From CAWBJO01 sp963789175 (GTDB lineage: Bacteria > Pseudomonadota > Alphaproteobacteria > Rhizobiales > Aestuariivirgaceae), in the NCBI GenBank assembly GCA_963789175.1, contig CAWBJO010000007.1, positions 186,001-250,000 of the forward strand: a DNA stretch of 64,000 nt. Direction: 5' to 3'. The notes beneath the pieces are model-generated. The model was given only the letters and a program-made list of their open reading frames with translations, had not been told where the DNA came from and did no database searches. A program made the translations under genes and the position numbers. Position 1 is the stretch's first letter; every line of letters starts with the position of its first letter. Shown here piece after piece: positions 1-9,414 of the stretch.

Positions 1-6
1 TGGTCA

Positions 7-495
7 CTAATATTCGACAATGATGACGCAGAAGTCCTCCAGCTCGTCGGGAGCCTGCGTCTCCTGCACAGGGATGCGGCCATAGATCGTGATCGTCTCG
101 ACGGCGCCGGTTCCTGTCCCGGTGAGCCGGCTGCTGTCGTAGCCCCAGTGCTCGCTGCGCGCCGAGTTGCGATAGAGATCGTAGGCGAGCCCGCTGTCGC
201 CATACAGCTTCCGCTCCGTGGTCGCGTTCGGCGAAGCGACCGCGTTCCCCGCGCTGATCCCGATGCTGTAGCTTGTGGTGCCGGTGCACTGGAGCGAGAA
301 GGTCGCCGTCGCATCGATCGCCTCCGACATGACGCCGAAGCTGCCGAAGTTGAGCGTGGTCACATTCGAGATCTTGCATTCGGGAACGATTGCCGTCTTG
401 ACTTCGAGCAACGTCGTCGCCGTGCCGGCTGCCACGACGCCCGAACCGGCCGTCACGCAGAAAACGACAAGAAGTGTGCGCGCGGCATGTTTCAT
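7..495 (-). CDS. Spore coat U (SCPU) domain protein, Csu-pilin-like
   Basis: This is a secreted protein of about 162 residues. From the ATG at 495 it begins with a basic n-region and a hydrophobic stretch ending near VVAAG, a plausible Sec signal peptide. The mature part resembles the SCPU/CsuA-B domain: an early Cys (PECKIS), a second Cys in the SLQCTG strand and a late Cys near the C-terminus (EDFCVI). Members of this family are subunits of archaic chaperone-usher pili or spore-coat-like surface proteins. An upstream in-frame start at 537 would put 14 charged residues before the signal peptide and is less likely. The chaperone and usher genes would lie outside the window, so pilus function is inference. 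Family assignment is moderate. Confidence 0.65.
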   Translation of the reverse strand: MKHAARTLLVVFCVTAGSGVVAAGTATTLLEVKTAIVPECKISNVTTLNFGSFGVMSEAIDATATFSLQCTGTTSYSIGISAGNAVASPNATTERKLYGDSGLAYDLYRNSARSEHWGYDSSRLTGTGTGAVETITIYGRIPVQETQAPDELEDFCVIIVEY

Positions 496-539
496 CGGGA
501 TCGCTGCAAGCTTGCATGCCTCAGTTTTTGCAACCAAAG

Positions 540-556
540 ATTAAATACTGTTTAAT
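540..556. promoter_or_regulatory. AT-rich inverted repeat between divergent genes
   Basis: ATTAAA and TTTAAT form perfect 6-base arms around a 5-base centre. The repeat lies between the start of the SCPU gene (495, leftward) and the P450 gene (596, rightward). It could be an operator for the divergent promoters. No cognate regulator is visible, so this is only a candidate. Confidence 0.25.
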
Positions 557-595
557 GAGACACGCGACAGTTACACTGCAATCGGAATTTTTTTC

Positions 596-1822
596 ATGAG
601 GATCGACGTTGGCGCGCGTGCCGTCGATCTCGATCCGCGCGATCCGGATTTCTTTTCAGAACCTTATCGAGCGTATCGCGCGATACGGGAAAAACTCCCG
701 CAATTTATTTGGGAGCAATACGGCCACTGGTGCTTCGTCGCGCATGCCGATGTGAGCGGGCTGCTCCGCGATCGGCGATTCGGTCGTCAGATTCTCCATG
801 TCATGTCGCGCGAAGAACTCAACTGGCCGGATACGCCTTCGCACGCGAAGCCCTTCTACGATTTCGAAAGCCGCTCGATGCTCGAACTCGAACCGCCGGC
901 GCACACGCGCCTGCGCAGTCTCGTCAATCGCGCGTTCCTGTCGCGCCAGGTCGAGCGGCTGACACCGACGATCGAACGACTGGCGAACGAACTGATCGAT
1001 GGCTTCGAGGAGGCAGCGAGCGCCGACCTGCTCGAACGATTCGCGACGCCCATTCCCGTCGCCGTCATCGCCGATCTCCTCGGCGTTCCGCGCGCCATGG
1101 CACCGAAGCTTCTCGACTGGTCTCACCGGATGGTGGCGATGTACCAGTTCCGCCGGGACGCGGACGTCGAGCGAAGCGCGGTCACCGCCACCGAGGAGTT
1201 CTCGGCCTACATGCGGGGCCTCGTATCGGAGCGCCGCGGAGCGCCGCAGGACGACCTGCTTTCGAACCTCATCGCCGCAGAGACCGAGGAGGGCAGGCTC
1301 CGCGAGGACGATATCGTCACGACCGCGATCCTGCTCCTCAACGCCGGCCACGAAGCGACGGTGCATGCCATCGGAAACGGGATCAAGTCGCTGCTCGAGG
1401 AGTGCGTCGACCCCGGAGCCGCATTCGCCGATGCGGCGTCTACCGCCGCTCATGTCGAGGAGCTGCTGCGCTTCGAGGCGCCGCTCCATCTCTTCACGCG
1501 CTACGCGCTCGAGGACGTCGATCTCGGGGATATCCGCCTGCGGAAGGGGGAGAAGATCGGGCTGCTGCTCGGCGCCGCCAACCACGATCCGGCGCGGTTT
1601 CCCTCGCCCCAGACCTTCCTGCCTGGCCGGTCGCCCAACCCGCATGTGAGCTTCGGGGCCGGCATCCACTTCTGCGTCGGCGCGCCTCTCGCCCGTCTCG
1701 AGCTGCAGGTCGCCCTGCCGATCCTGTTCCGGCGCCTGCCCAAGCTCCGGCTCGCCGAGACGCCCCGGTGGCGCGACACCTACCATTTCCACGGGCTCGA
1801 AAGCCTCAAAGTCGAGTGGTGA
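596..1822 (+). CDS. Cytochrome P450
   Basis: This is a soluble bacterial class I P450 of 408 residues, the usual length. The heme-ligand loop FGAGIHFCVG places the axial Cys at about residue 360. The K-helix ExxR is at about 289-292 (EELLR). The I-helix reads NAGHEATVH near 249-256, so the position normally occupied by the proton-relay Thr of the acid-alcohol pair is Ala, with Thr one residue later. There is no signal or membrane anchor. It would need an external ferredoxin and reductase, and none is encoded nearby. The substrate cannot be read from sequence. The neighbouring MttB-type gene (110 bases downstream, same strand) may be co-transcribed, which hints at catabolism of a small methylated compound, but that is inference. 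Confidence 0.93.
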   Translation: MRIDVGARAVDLDPRDPDFFSEPYRAYRAIREKLPQFIWEQYGHWCFVAHADVSGLLRDRRFGRQILHVMSREELNWPDTPSHAKPFYDFESRSMLELEPPAHTRLRSLVNRAFLSRQVERLTPTIERLANELIDGFEEAASADLLERFATPIPVAVIADLLGVPRAMAPKLLDWSHRMVAMYQFRRDADVERSAVTATEEFSAYMRGLVSERRGAPQDDLLSNLIAAETEEGRLREDDIVTTAILLLNAGHEATVHAIGNGIKSLLEECVDPGAAFADAASTAAHVEELLRFEAPLHLFTRYALEDVDLGDIRLRKGEKIGLLLGAANHDPARFPSPQTFLPGRSPNPHVSFGAGIHFCVGAPLARLELQVALPILFRRLPKLRLAETPRWRDTYHFHGLESLKVEW

Positions 1823-1934
1823 GCGGGCGCGAGGTCGTTTCCTTGCCAATCGGGGACGCTTGAGTCCCGATTTTCGCGTGAAGCTGGGCTATGTCATGTC
1901 AAATAGGCTCACGCCCGCGAAAGGACGCGCCCCT

Positions 1935-3494
1935 ATGACCAATGCCGAAAGTGCTGCGTCCGAACGCCGATCCCGCCGGGGCGGGGGCGGGGCCGAAGCG
2001 CGGCGGGCGGCGCGCAGCGGCGTTCCGGCCCGCCAGCTCACCTACATCAAGCGCAACATTCCCCTCTACGAGGTCCTCACCGAAGAGGGGTTGTCGCTCA
2101 TCGAGGCCAATGCCGAGACCGTGCTCCAGGAGATCGGCATCGATTTCCGCGAGGACCCGGAAGCGCTCGACATGTGGCGGAAGGCCGGCGCCGACATCAA
2201 GGGCGAACGGGTGCGCTTTCCCAAAGGGCTCGTGCGCTCGCTCATCAAGACGGCGCCCAAGGAATTCACCCAGCATGCGAGGAACCCGGAGCGGAGCGTC
2301 ATCGTCGGCGGCAAGAATACGGTGTTCGCTCCCGTCTATGGTCCTCCGTTCATCCGCAACCTCGACGAAGGGCGGCGTTATGCGACGATCGAGGACTTTC
2401 GCAACTTCGTGAAGCTCGCCTACATCGCGCCGTCGATCCACCATTCGGGCGGGACGGTGTGCGAGCCGGTCGACGTTCCGGTGTCGAAGCGGCATCTCGA
2501 CATGGTCTACAGCCACATCCGCTTTTCCGACAAGCCGTTCATGGGATCGGTCACGGCCGCCGAGCGCGCGCAGGATTCGGTCAACATGGCCAAGATCGTG
2601 TTCGGCGACGAATTCGTCGACCAGAACTGCGTGACGATCAACCTGATCAACGCGAACTCGCCGCTGGTATTCGATTCGACCATGGTCGGCGCGCTCAAGG
2701 TCTATGCGCGCAACAACCAGGCGACCGTGATCTCGCCCTTCATCCTGTCCGGCGCCATGTCGGCGGTGACGGTGGTCGGCACGCTCACCCAGATCCTCGC
2801 CGAGGCGAGCGTCGGCATGGCCTTCGCGCAGCTCTGCCGCCCGGGTGCGCCGGTGGTCTTCGGAACCTTCGCCAGCTCGATCTCGATGCAGTCGGGCGCG
2901 CCCACCTTCGGCACGCCGGAGCCGGCACACGTGCTGTTCGGCGCCGCCCAGCTCGCCCGCCGGCTCGGCGTTCCGTTCCGCTCGGGCGGCAGCCTGTGCG
3001 CGTCAAAGCTCCCCGACGCGCAGGCGGCCCATGAGAGCTCGAACACGCTGTGGCCGACGCTGCTGGCAGGGGTGAACTTCGTCCTTCACGCGGCAGGATG
3101 GCTCGAAGGCGGCCTGGTGTCGTCCTACGAAAAGTTCGTGATCGATGCGGACCAGCTCTCCATGGTGCAGCGTTTCGCCGAAGGCATCGACTATTCGGAG
3201 AACGGCCAGGCGCTATCGGCCATCCGCGAGGTCGGACCGGGAAGCCATTTCCTCGGCTGCGCCCACACGCAGGCGAACTTCGAGACGGCGTTCTGGCGGT
3301 CGACGGTCGCCGACAACAACTCCTTCGAGCAGTGGCGCGACGACGGCGGCAAGGATGCAGCGCAGCGCGCAAACGCCACATGGAAGCGGCAGCTCCAGGA
3401 GTATGAAGCGCCTCCCATCGACCCGGCGCAGGACGAAGCGCTCCTTGCCTACATGGCGAAGCGCAAGGAGACTCTTCCCGACACGTTCGCCTGA
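1935..3494 (+). CDS. Trimethylamine methyltransferase (MttB) superfamily protein
   Basis: A 519-residue member of the MttB family (TIM-barrel corrinoid-protein methyltransferases). There is no in-frame amber codon, so it belongs to the non-pyrrolysine group. Characterised members of that group demethylate quaternary amines such as glycine betaine, proline betaine or carnitine. Recognisable family text includes ENAETVLQEIGIDF near the N-terminus and SFGTFASSISMQSGAPTFGTPEP-like segments in the barrel (here in two parts, GTFASSIS and GAPTFGTPEP). The ATG at 1935 is chosen because AAGGAC precedes it by 8 bases; a TTG at 1860 would add an unconserved basic leader. No corrinoid protein (MtbC/MttC type) or reactivase lies in the window, so the methyl acceptor is unknown. 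It ends one base before the convergent EamA gene. Confidence 0.85.
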   Translation: MTNAESAASERRSRRGGGGAEARRAARSGVPARQLTYIKRNIPLYEVLTEEGLSLIEANAETVLQEIGIDFREDPEALDMWRKAGADIKGERVRFPKGLVRSLIKTAPKEFTQHARNPERSVIVGGKNTVFAPVYGPPFIRNLDEGRRYATIEDFRNFVKLAYIAPSIHHSGGTVCEPVDVPVSKRHLDMVYSHIRFSDKPFMGSVTAAERAQDSVNMAKIVFGDEFVDQNCVTINLINANSPLVFDSTMVGALKVYARNNQATVISPFILSGAMSAVTVVGTLTQILAEASVGMAFAQLCRPGAPVVFGTFASSISMQSGAPTFGTPEPAHVLFGAAQLARRLGVPFRSGGSLCASKLPDAQAAHESSNTLWPTLLAGVNFVLHAAGWLEGGLVSSYEKFVIDADQLSMVQRFAEGIDYSENGQALSAIREVGPGSHFLGCAHTQANFETAFWRSTVADNNSFEQWRDDGGKDAAQRANATWKRQLQEYEAPPIDPAQDEALLAYMAKRKETLPDTFA

Positions 3495-4480
3495 TCAGGT
3501 CTCGGCCGGCAGGCGGGCGGCTCGCATGTCGGCCCAGGTGTAGTAGCCGATGCCGACCATGACGAGCGCGGTGCCCAAGGCGTTCATCGAGCGTGAACGG
3601 CTCGCCGAGGATCATCACGGCAAGAAGGATGGTGAAGAGAGGCGACAGCGTGCCGATCATTGCGGTCGCCTGCGGGCCGATGCGGCCGAGACCGGCATTG
3701 ATCAGGAAGGAGGGCACGACGGTTGCGAAAAAGGCCAGCGTAGCCGCGATCGCCAGGAACCGGCCCGAAACGGTCATTCCTCCCGGACTGCCGAAAACCC
3801 AGTAGTGGATGAAGCTGGCGATTGACGAAGACGTCATGGCGACAGCCGTGAACAAGAGGCTCCCCATTTTCTCGATGAAGCCCTTGGCCAGCAGCTGATA
3901 GATCGCGAAGGTGAAAGCGGCGGAAAGCACGAGGCCGACGCCAATGACCGTATTCCAACCGCCGCCACCGGTCGCACCTTCCTGCGCCATTGCCGCGCCG
4001 AGGCCGATATAGGTGATGACCGCCGCTACGACGCCGCGCATCGTGATGCGTCCGCCGAAGAAGAGAGCGCCGAGCACCATCACGAACAGCGGATAGGAGA
4101 AGAGGACGAGCCTCTCGAGCTGCGCGCTGATGTACATCAGCCCCCCGAAGTCGAGCAGCGTCGAGATATAGTAGCCGATAAACCCGGACGCGATGCAGGC
4201 GCCTGATCGTGCGACGGCCTGGCATGGGCAGGCCCTGCGACAGCCGCCGGCGCAGCGCGTAGGCGCCGATCGCAATGAAGAAGGGAAGGGCGAACGCCAT
4301 TCGGAGGGCGAGGAGCAGGGAGGCATCCGCCTTCTCAAGGTAGGCGAGCTTGACGAAGATCGCCTTGGAAGAGAAGAGGGCCGCGCCGAGAGCCGCAAAG
4401 GTGTAACCGACGGCAAGATGGCGTTGCCTTGCCTGCGCCTGGCTTTCGGTTTCCTCAAGGCCTGTTTCGCGCGCAGTCAT
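3495..4480 (-). pseudogene. EamA/DMT-family transporter, two frameshifts
   Basis: The translation is a drug/metabolite transporter with ten hydrophobic segments split over three frames. The N-terminal part (from ATG at 4480 to about 4205) continues in another frame from GACIASGF to GEPFTLDE (about 4205-3590), then in a third frame through ALGTALVM to the end at 3495. Removing one base near 4204 and one C near 3588 gives a single reading frame of about 327 residues, the normal family length. Everything else in the protein looks intact, including the late repeat PSFLINAGLG. It may therefore be a functional gene with two sequence errors, or a recent pseudogene. EamA proteins export or import small metabolites; the substrate is unknown. 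Confidence 0.8.
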
Positions 4481-4534
4481 TGTGGTTTACCTTCGCCTCT
4501 ACCCTCCTATAGCCGTGCGTGCTGCGGTCGAGTC

Positions 4535-5998
4535 ATGAAAAAAGCGGTACCCTTCCATTTCAAATCCGCAACCGCGCTCGCCCGGGACCTCCGTTCACGG
4601 AAGATATCGGCGCTCGAAATCCTCGATCAGTGCTGGCACCGCGTCGAGGCGCACAACCCCGTGGTCAATGCGATCATCTTTACCGATATCGAGCGGGCCC
4701 GCTCGGCGGCGCGCGCCGCCGATCAGCGGCTTCAGTCCGGTCGGCCCCTCGGTCCGCTCGACGGCGTTCCCGTCACCATCAAGGAGTCGTTCGACTGGTC
4801 CGGGACGCCCTCCACCTGGGGCGTTCCCGCATATCGGAACAACATCGCCCAGACCGACGCGCTCGCGGTGCGCCGCCTCGAAGAGGCAGGGGCGGTGATC
4901 TTCGGCAAGACCAACGTTCCCCTCATGCTCGCCGACTGGCAGAGCTACAACGACATCCACGGCACGACCAACAATCCCTGGGACCTGTCACGCTCGCCGG
5001 GCGGATCTTCGGGAGGCTCCGCGGCGGCGCTCGCCACGGGCATGTCGGCGCTGGAAATCGGAAGCGACATCGGGGCGTCGATCCGCAATCCGGCGCACTA
5101 CTGCGGCGTCTACGGTCACAAGCCGACCTTCGGAATCGTTCCCATGCGCGGCCACGCCCTGCCGGGGATCCACGCCGCCTCCGACATCTCCGTCGCCGGT
5201 CCGCTGGCCCGCAGCGCGGCCGACCTCGAACTCAGCCTCAAGATTCTGGCCGGTCCCGACAGTTCGGATGCCGAAGCGGCCGCCTACCGGCTCAAACGCC
5301 CGAGGACCCGACAATGGGAGGAGCTTCGGGTCGCAGTCCAGCTCACGGATCCGGCGAGCGAAGTGGACGCCGCGGTCCAGGCGCAGATCGAGCGGCTGAC
5401 CTCCTTCCTATCGCCCAAGGTCAGGTCGCTCTCCACGACGGCTCGGCCGGCGTTTACCTCCGAGGAAGCCTGGAGCGTTTACATCGGACTCCTGCGATCG
5501 GCGACCAGCCGGCGGCAATCGGATGAAGAGTTCGCAAGCAACGCGGCCAAGGCCGCCGCCCTGCGGCCGGACGATCGAAGCTACCTGGCCCTCATGCTGC
5601 GGGCCTACACGATGTCGCATCGCGACTGGCTCCATCTCAACAATCGCCGCCATGCGATGATTGCGGCGTGGACGGAATTTTTCAGGGATTACGACGTGTT
5701 GTTGTGCCCCGCAGCGGCGTCGGCGGCCTTCCCGCACGATCAGAAAGGTGAACGCTACGACCGGACGATCATCGTGAACGGGAAAGCGGTGTCGACCATG
5801 GACCAGCTGTTCTGGGCGGGCTATCCGGGCGGCTACTATCTGCCAGCGACGGTCGCTCCCATCGGCCTGACCGATGAAGGCTTGCCGGTCGGCGTGCAGA
5901 TCGTCGCCGGACGCCACGAAGACCTGACGTCCATCGCCGTCGCGGCGCTGATCGAGCGGGATTACTGGAGCTTCCGACCTCCGCCCGACTTCGCCTGA
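4535..5998 (+). CDS. Amidase signature family amidohydrolase
   Basis: A 487-residue amidase-signature enzyme hydrolysing an amide to acid and ammonia. The Ser-cisSer-Lys triad is visible: Lys83 in VTIKES, cis-Ser158 in PGGSSGGS and the nucleophile Ser182 in GSDIGASIR. The fold-typical GVYGHKPTFG follows. The ATG at 4535 fits the usual amidase N-terminus; longer in-frame starts upstream would overlap the opposite-strand transporter gene and add unrelated sequence. No signal peptide is seen, so it is probably cytoplasmic. The gene is divergent from the EamA gene with about 54 bases between starts, suggesting shared regulation. The substrate is undetermined. Confidence 0.93.
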   Translation: MKKAVPFHFKSATALARDLRSRKISALEILDQCWHRVEAHNPVVNAIIFTDIERARSAARAADQRLQSGRPLGPLDGVPVTIKESFDWSGTPSTWGVPAYRNNIAQTDALAVRRLEEAGAVIFGKTNVPLMLADWQSYNDIHGTTNNPWDLSRSPGGSSGGSAAALATGMSALEIGSDIGASIRNPAHYCGVYGHKPTFGIVPMRGHALPGIHAASDISVAGPLARSAADLELSLKILAGPDSSDAEAAAYRLKRPRTRQWEELRVAVQLTDPASEVDAAVQAQIERLTSFLSPKVRSLSTTARPAFTSEEAWSVYIGLLRSATSRRQSDEEFASNAAKAAALRPDDRSYLALMLRAYTMSHRDWLHLNNRRHAMIAAWTEFFRDYDVLLCPAAASAAFPHDQKGERYDRTIIVNGKAVSTMDQLFWAGYPGGYYLPATVAPIGLTDEGLPVGVQIVAGRHEDLTSIAVAALIERDYWSFRPPPDFA

Positions 5999-6167
5999 TC
6001 ACGTTCAGGAATGGCGTTCCACGCTGCGGCCGTGAGCCCCATTCACCATTTGATTCGTTTTTTGCAAGTGCTAGGGTTTAGGCATCACAGGTCCCCAGCG
6101 GATCAGTGAGGGTGGACCCATCTTCACGAATGGGTTCCGGAAAAGCCCCTGGGAGGTATAGACGGAA

Positions 6168-7835
6168 ATGTCAGACAAAGAACACGTTTGGATTCCTAAA
6201 CTCAAGCAGCAGCTTGCCGACAAGCTGATCTCGCGCCGCGAGTTCGTTCGCTACTCGGCATTGCTCGGCATGTCGGCGGGCGCCGCCTACATGTGGGCGG
6301 GCAAGATCACGGGCGAGCCGTTCGCGCCGCCGGCCCGGGCGCAGGACCTGCCGAAGGGCGGAACGATCAAGGTCTCCATGCGAGTGCCGAAGGTCGACAG
6401 CCCGCACACCTTCTCCTGGGCGTTCGATTCGAACATCGTGCGGCAGGTGTCCGGCTATCTCACCCGGACTGGTACGGACAACATCACGCGTCCGCATCTC
6501 GCCTCGAAGTGGGAAGTGTCCCCCGACCTCAAGACGTGGACCTTCACCATGGCCGACGTGAAGTGGCACGACGGCGAGGACTTCACGGCCGAGGACGCGG
6601 CGTGGAACATCAAGCACTGCGTCGATCCCAAGACCGGCTCGTCGGTGATGGGACTTCTGCAGGACATCCTTCTCAACGTGACCGACTCGGGCAAGAAGGA
6701 CGAGAAGGGCGCGGCGATCATGAACTACGAGTTCTGGGATGCCAACGCAATCGAGGTGAAGGATCCCAAGACACTCGTCCTGAACCTCAAGGTGCCGAAC
6801 ATCTCGCTGCCGGAAACGTTCTTCCACTATCCGTTCCTGATCGTCGATCCCAAGGAAGGCGGAACGTTCAAGGTCGGCTCGCGCGGCACCGGCGCCTTCA
6901 CGCTGGTCGAGCACGAAGAAGGCCGCAAGGCGGTGGTCAAGGCGATCGAGGGGCGTGGCGCGTCCGTGGACACGGTGGAGTTCTTGGACCTCGGCGACAA
7001 TCCGCCGGCGACCGCCGCTGCCATACAGTCGAAGCAGGTGCATCTCGCCTACAACGCCAACGTCGAGCAGCTCGAGCTTTACAAGGCGATGGAACACATC
7101 GACGTCGTGGTCACTCCCACCGCCCAGACCGGCGTCGCCCGCCTGCGCAGCGACGACAAGCTGCTCAGCGATCCCAAGGTTCGCAAGGCGTTCCGACTGG
7201 CTACGGACGCCGCTCCCGTGCTCGAAATCGCGCACAAGGGGCTGGGCGAGATCGGCGAACATCACCATGTGGCGCCGATCCATCCGGAATACTTCAAGCT
7301 GCCTGAATGGAAGCGCGACGTCGAAGGAGCGAAAAAGCTCCTTGCCGAAGCCGGCCATCCGAACGGCATCGAGACCGAGATCGTCGTGAAGCCCGAACCC
7401 ACCTGGGAGCAGGCCGCGGTCGAGACGCTGGTCGGGCAATGGAAGGAAGCCGGACTCAACGTCAAGATCAACCTCGTGCCCTCCGCCAAGTTCTGGGAGG
7501 TATGGGACAAGGTGCCGTTCGGCTTCACCGAATGGACGCATCGTCCCCTCGGCATCATGGTGCTCGGCCTTGCCTATCGAACCGGCGTGCCGTGGAACGA
7601 GTCGGCGTACTCGAACAAGCAGTTCGATGAGCTGCTGACCAAGGCCGAAGGCACGCTTGACGTGAAGGCGCGCTCGGAAATCGTCGGAGAGCTCCAGAAG
7701 ATCCTTCAGGAGGAGGGCCCGATCGTGCAGCCACTGTGGCGCTCGATCATCTTCCCCGTCGACAAGAAGGTGAAGGGCTTCGAGGGTCACCCGACCCGCT
7801 ACTTCTTCTGCGAAGAGTGGGGAATCGAGGCCTAG
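6168..7835 (+). CDS. ABC transporter substrate-binding protein, peptide/nickel (SBP_bac_5) type
   Basis: A 555-residue periplasmic binding protein of the DppA/OppA class. Around residues 22-35 the sequence SRREFVRYSALLG followed by a hydrophobic stretch and an Ala-rich end (PPARAQD) is a Tat-type signal, so export in folded form is likely. The body carries class text such as WTFTMADVKWHDGEDFTAED. A GGGAGG sequence lies upstream of the ATG. No permease or ATPase of this class is in the window, so this is an orphan binding protein or its partners lie elsewhere. The gene stands alone, ending in a terminator shared with the convergent CoA-transferase gene. Confidence 0.9.
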   Translation: MSDKEHVWIPKLKQQLADKLISRREFVRYSALLGMSAGAAYMWAGKITGEPFAPPARAQDLPKGGTIKVSMRVPKVDSPHTFSWAFDSNIVRQVSGYLTRTGTDNITRPHLASKWEVSPDLKTWTFTMADVKWHDGEDFTAEDAAWNIKHCVDPKTGSSVMGLLQDILLNVTDSGKKDEKGAAIMNYEFWDANAIEVKDPKTLVLNLKVPNISLPETFFHYPFLIVDPKEGGTFKVGSRGTGAFTLVEHEEGRKAVVKAIEGRGASVDTVEFLDLGDNPPATAAAIQSKQVHLAYNANVEQLELYKAMEHIDVVVTPTAQTGVARLRSDDKLLSDPKVRKAFRLATDAAPVLEIAHKGLGEIGEHHHVAPIHPEYFKLPEWKRDVEGAKKLLAEAGHPNGIETEIVVKPEPTWEQAAVETLVGQWKEAGLNVKINLVPSAKFWEVWDKVPFGFTEWTHRPLGIMVLGLAYRTGVPWNESAYSNKQFDELLTKAEGTLDVKARSEIVGELQKILQEEGPIVQPLWRSIIFPVDKKVKGFEGHPTRYFFCEEWGIEA

Positions 7836-7859
7836 GCTTCGACACAAAAGCATTCAACG

Positions 7860-7885
7860 ACGCCCCGCCCATGCGGGGCGTCTTT
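7860..7885. terminator. Rho-independent terminator, possibly bidirectional
   Basis: ACGCCCCGC and GCGGGGCGT form a perfect 9-base stem with a CCAT loop, followed by CTTTCG. It sits between the convergent binding-protein and CoA-transferase genes and can serve either or both. Confidence 0.8.
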
Positions 7886-7889
7886 CGTT

Positions 7890-9119
7890 TCAGGGTTCGC
7901 CGATGGCGCCTTTGTCCCTCAGTGCGTCGACGGCGGGGTCGGCGAGGCCGAGCACCTCCTTCAGGACGGCGCGGGTGTCGGCCGCAAGCTTGGGCGCGGC
8001 GCGCGACATGTCGACTGGCGAGGCCGAAAACCGGATCGGGTTGCCGACCCCCGGTACCTCCGTGCCGTCGGCCCGCGCCTGAACGACGCTCATCCGCCGC
8101 GCCTTGACATGCGGATCGGCAAAGACCTGCTCGATATCGTTGATGGGTCCGCACGGCACGGCCGCGGCCTCCAGGGCGGCGATCCACTCCGAAGTGGTGC
8201 GCTCGGGCATGGCGGCGGAAATCGCCGCCGCCAATGCATCGCGGTTGGCGACCCGGGCCCGGTTGTTCGAAAAGCGCGGGTCGTCGGGGAGAGAGGGAAG
8301 GCGGGCGATGGTGCAGAACTCGCGGAACTGGCGATCCGTGCCGATGGCGATGATGATGTGCCCGTCACGGGTGGGGAAAGTCTGATATGGCACGATATTA
8401 GGGTGGGCATTGCCGAGACGCGGCGGAGGACTGCCGCCGACGAGATAGTTGAGCGCCTGGTTGGCGAGCACGGCGACCTGCGTATCCAGCAGCGCGAGGT
8501 CGATGAACTGGCCTTCACCGGTGCGGTCGCGGTGATGCAGGGCGGCGAGGATGCCGACCGTCGCGTAAAGCCCGGTGAAGATGTCGGCGAAGGCGACGCC
8601 GCATTTCATCGGTCCGCCGCCCGGCTCGCCGTCGGGTCGGCCTGTCACGCTCATGATGCCGCCCATACCTTGAATCATGAAATCGTAGCCGGCCCGCTTG
8701 GCGTAGGGGCCTGCCTGGCCGAAGCCGGTTATCGAACAGTAGATCAGGCGGGGATTGAGGCTGCGCAGGGTTTCATAATCGAGTCCGAACTTCTTCAGGC
8801 CGCCGACCTTGAAGTTCTCGACGACCACGTCGGACTTGCAGGCGAGATCGCGGAGGAGGGCCTGGCCGGCCGGCTGCGCCATGTCGACGGCGACTGATTT
8901 CTTGCCGCGGTTGGCGGACAGGTAATAGGCGGCATCGCCCTGGCTGCCGTCAGCATTGGTGAGAAAAGGCGGGCCCCAACCCCGGGTATCGTCGCCCTCG
9001 CCGGGCCGTTCGATCTTGATGACCTCGGCGCCCAGATCGGCCAGGAGCTGAGTGGTCCACGGACCGGCAAGGACTCGGGACAGGTCTAGGACGCGAACGT
9101 CGTTCAAGGGTGCCGGCAT
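7890..9119 (-). CDS. Class III CoA-transferase (CaiB/BaiF family)
   Basis: A 409-residue family III CoA-transferase that moves CoA between carboxylic acids. The N-terminal family signature is clear (VRVLDLSRVLAGPW; GAEVIKIERPGEGD), as is GFGQAGPY. Asp179 in the segment VAFADIFTGLYATVG aligns with the catalytic Asp of CaiB and formyl-CoA transferase as I know the motif. Donor and acceptor acids cannot be deduced. The gene is monocistronic and convergent to the orphan binding protein. The ATG at 9119 directly precedes the conserved N-terminus. Confidence 0.93.
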   Translation of the reverse strand: MPAPLNDVRVLDLSRVLAGPWTTQLLADLGAEVIKIERPGEGDDTRGWGPPFLTNADGSQGDAAYYLSANRGKKSVAVDMAQPAGQALLRDLACKSDVVVENFKVGGLKKFGLDYETLRSLNPRLIYCSITGFGQAGPYAKRAGYDFMIQGMGGIMSVTGRPDGEPGGGPMKCGVAFADIFTGLYATVGILAALHHRDRTGEGQFIDLALLDTQVAVLANQALNYLVGGSPPPRLGNAHPNIVPYQTFPTRDGHIIIAIGTDRQFREFCTIARLPSLPDDPRFSNNRARVANRDALAAAISAAMPERTTSEWIAALEAAAVPCGPINDIEQVFADPHVKARRMSVVQARADGTEVPGVGNPIRFSASPVDMSRAAPKLAADTRAVLKEVLGLADPAVDALRDKGAIGEP

Positions 9120-9414
9120 CGTCGTTTCTCTCTGGTGGGCGCCAGTTCTTAACGCGGATCGGGCTCAACGCAAACGCCGCATGGCTCCGGCCGTCCTCCA
9201 AGATGAGGACTGCCTGCAATTCAGGGTTGGCCAGCTTCAACTGAACTGTGTGCCCAGTTCCCGGCGACCATTGCTCCCCGTCATTGAAACGTCATACTAT
9301 CAGGCACAAAAATAAAAGGCTGCTCAACAGCCGAAGATCGAAATCAAGCTGTCATGCGTACATGAGAGCTGACTGGGGCGATGAACAACTTTTCCCGTGG
9401 AGGAGAGACTGTAA
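9120..9414. other. Intergenic region, no gene seen
   Basis: This 295-base gap separates the leftward CoA-transferase from the rightward polyamine-type ABC operon and must carry both promoters. I see no coding sequence. Small features are a GGCTG/CAGCC hairpin at 9318-9332 and a good ribosome-binding site (GGAGGAGA) just before the ATG at 9415. Confidence 0.5.

Noticed and set aside
656..1849. 397-codon minus-strand frame opposite the P450 gene
   Set aside because: It is the antisense shadow of the P450, which has the heme Cys loop and ExxR motif.
9318..9332. GGCTG/CAGCC hairpin upstream of the polyamine-type operon
   Set aside because: The five-base stem with no T run is too weak to call a terminator or riboswitch.
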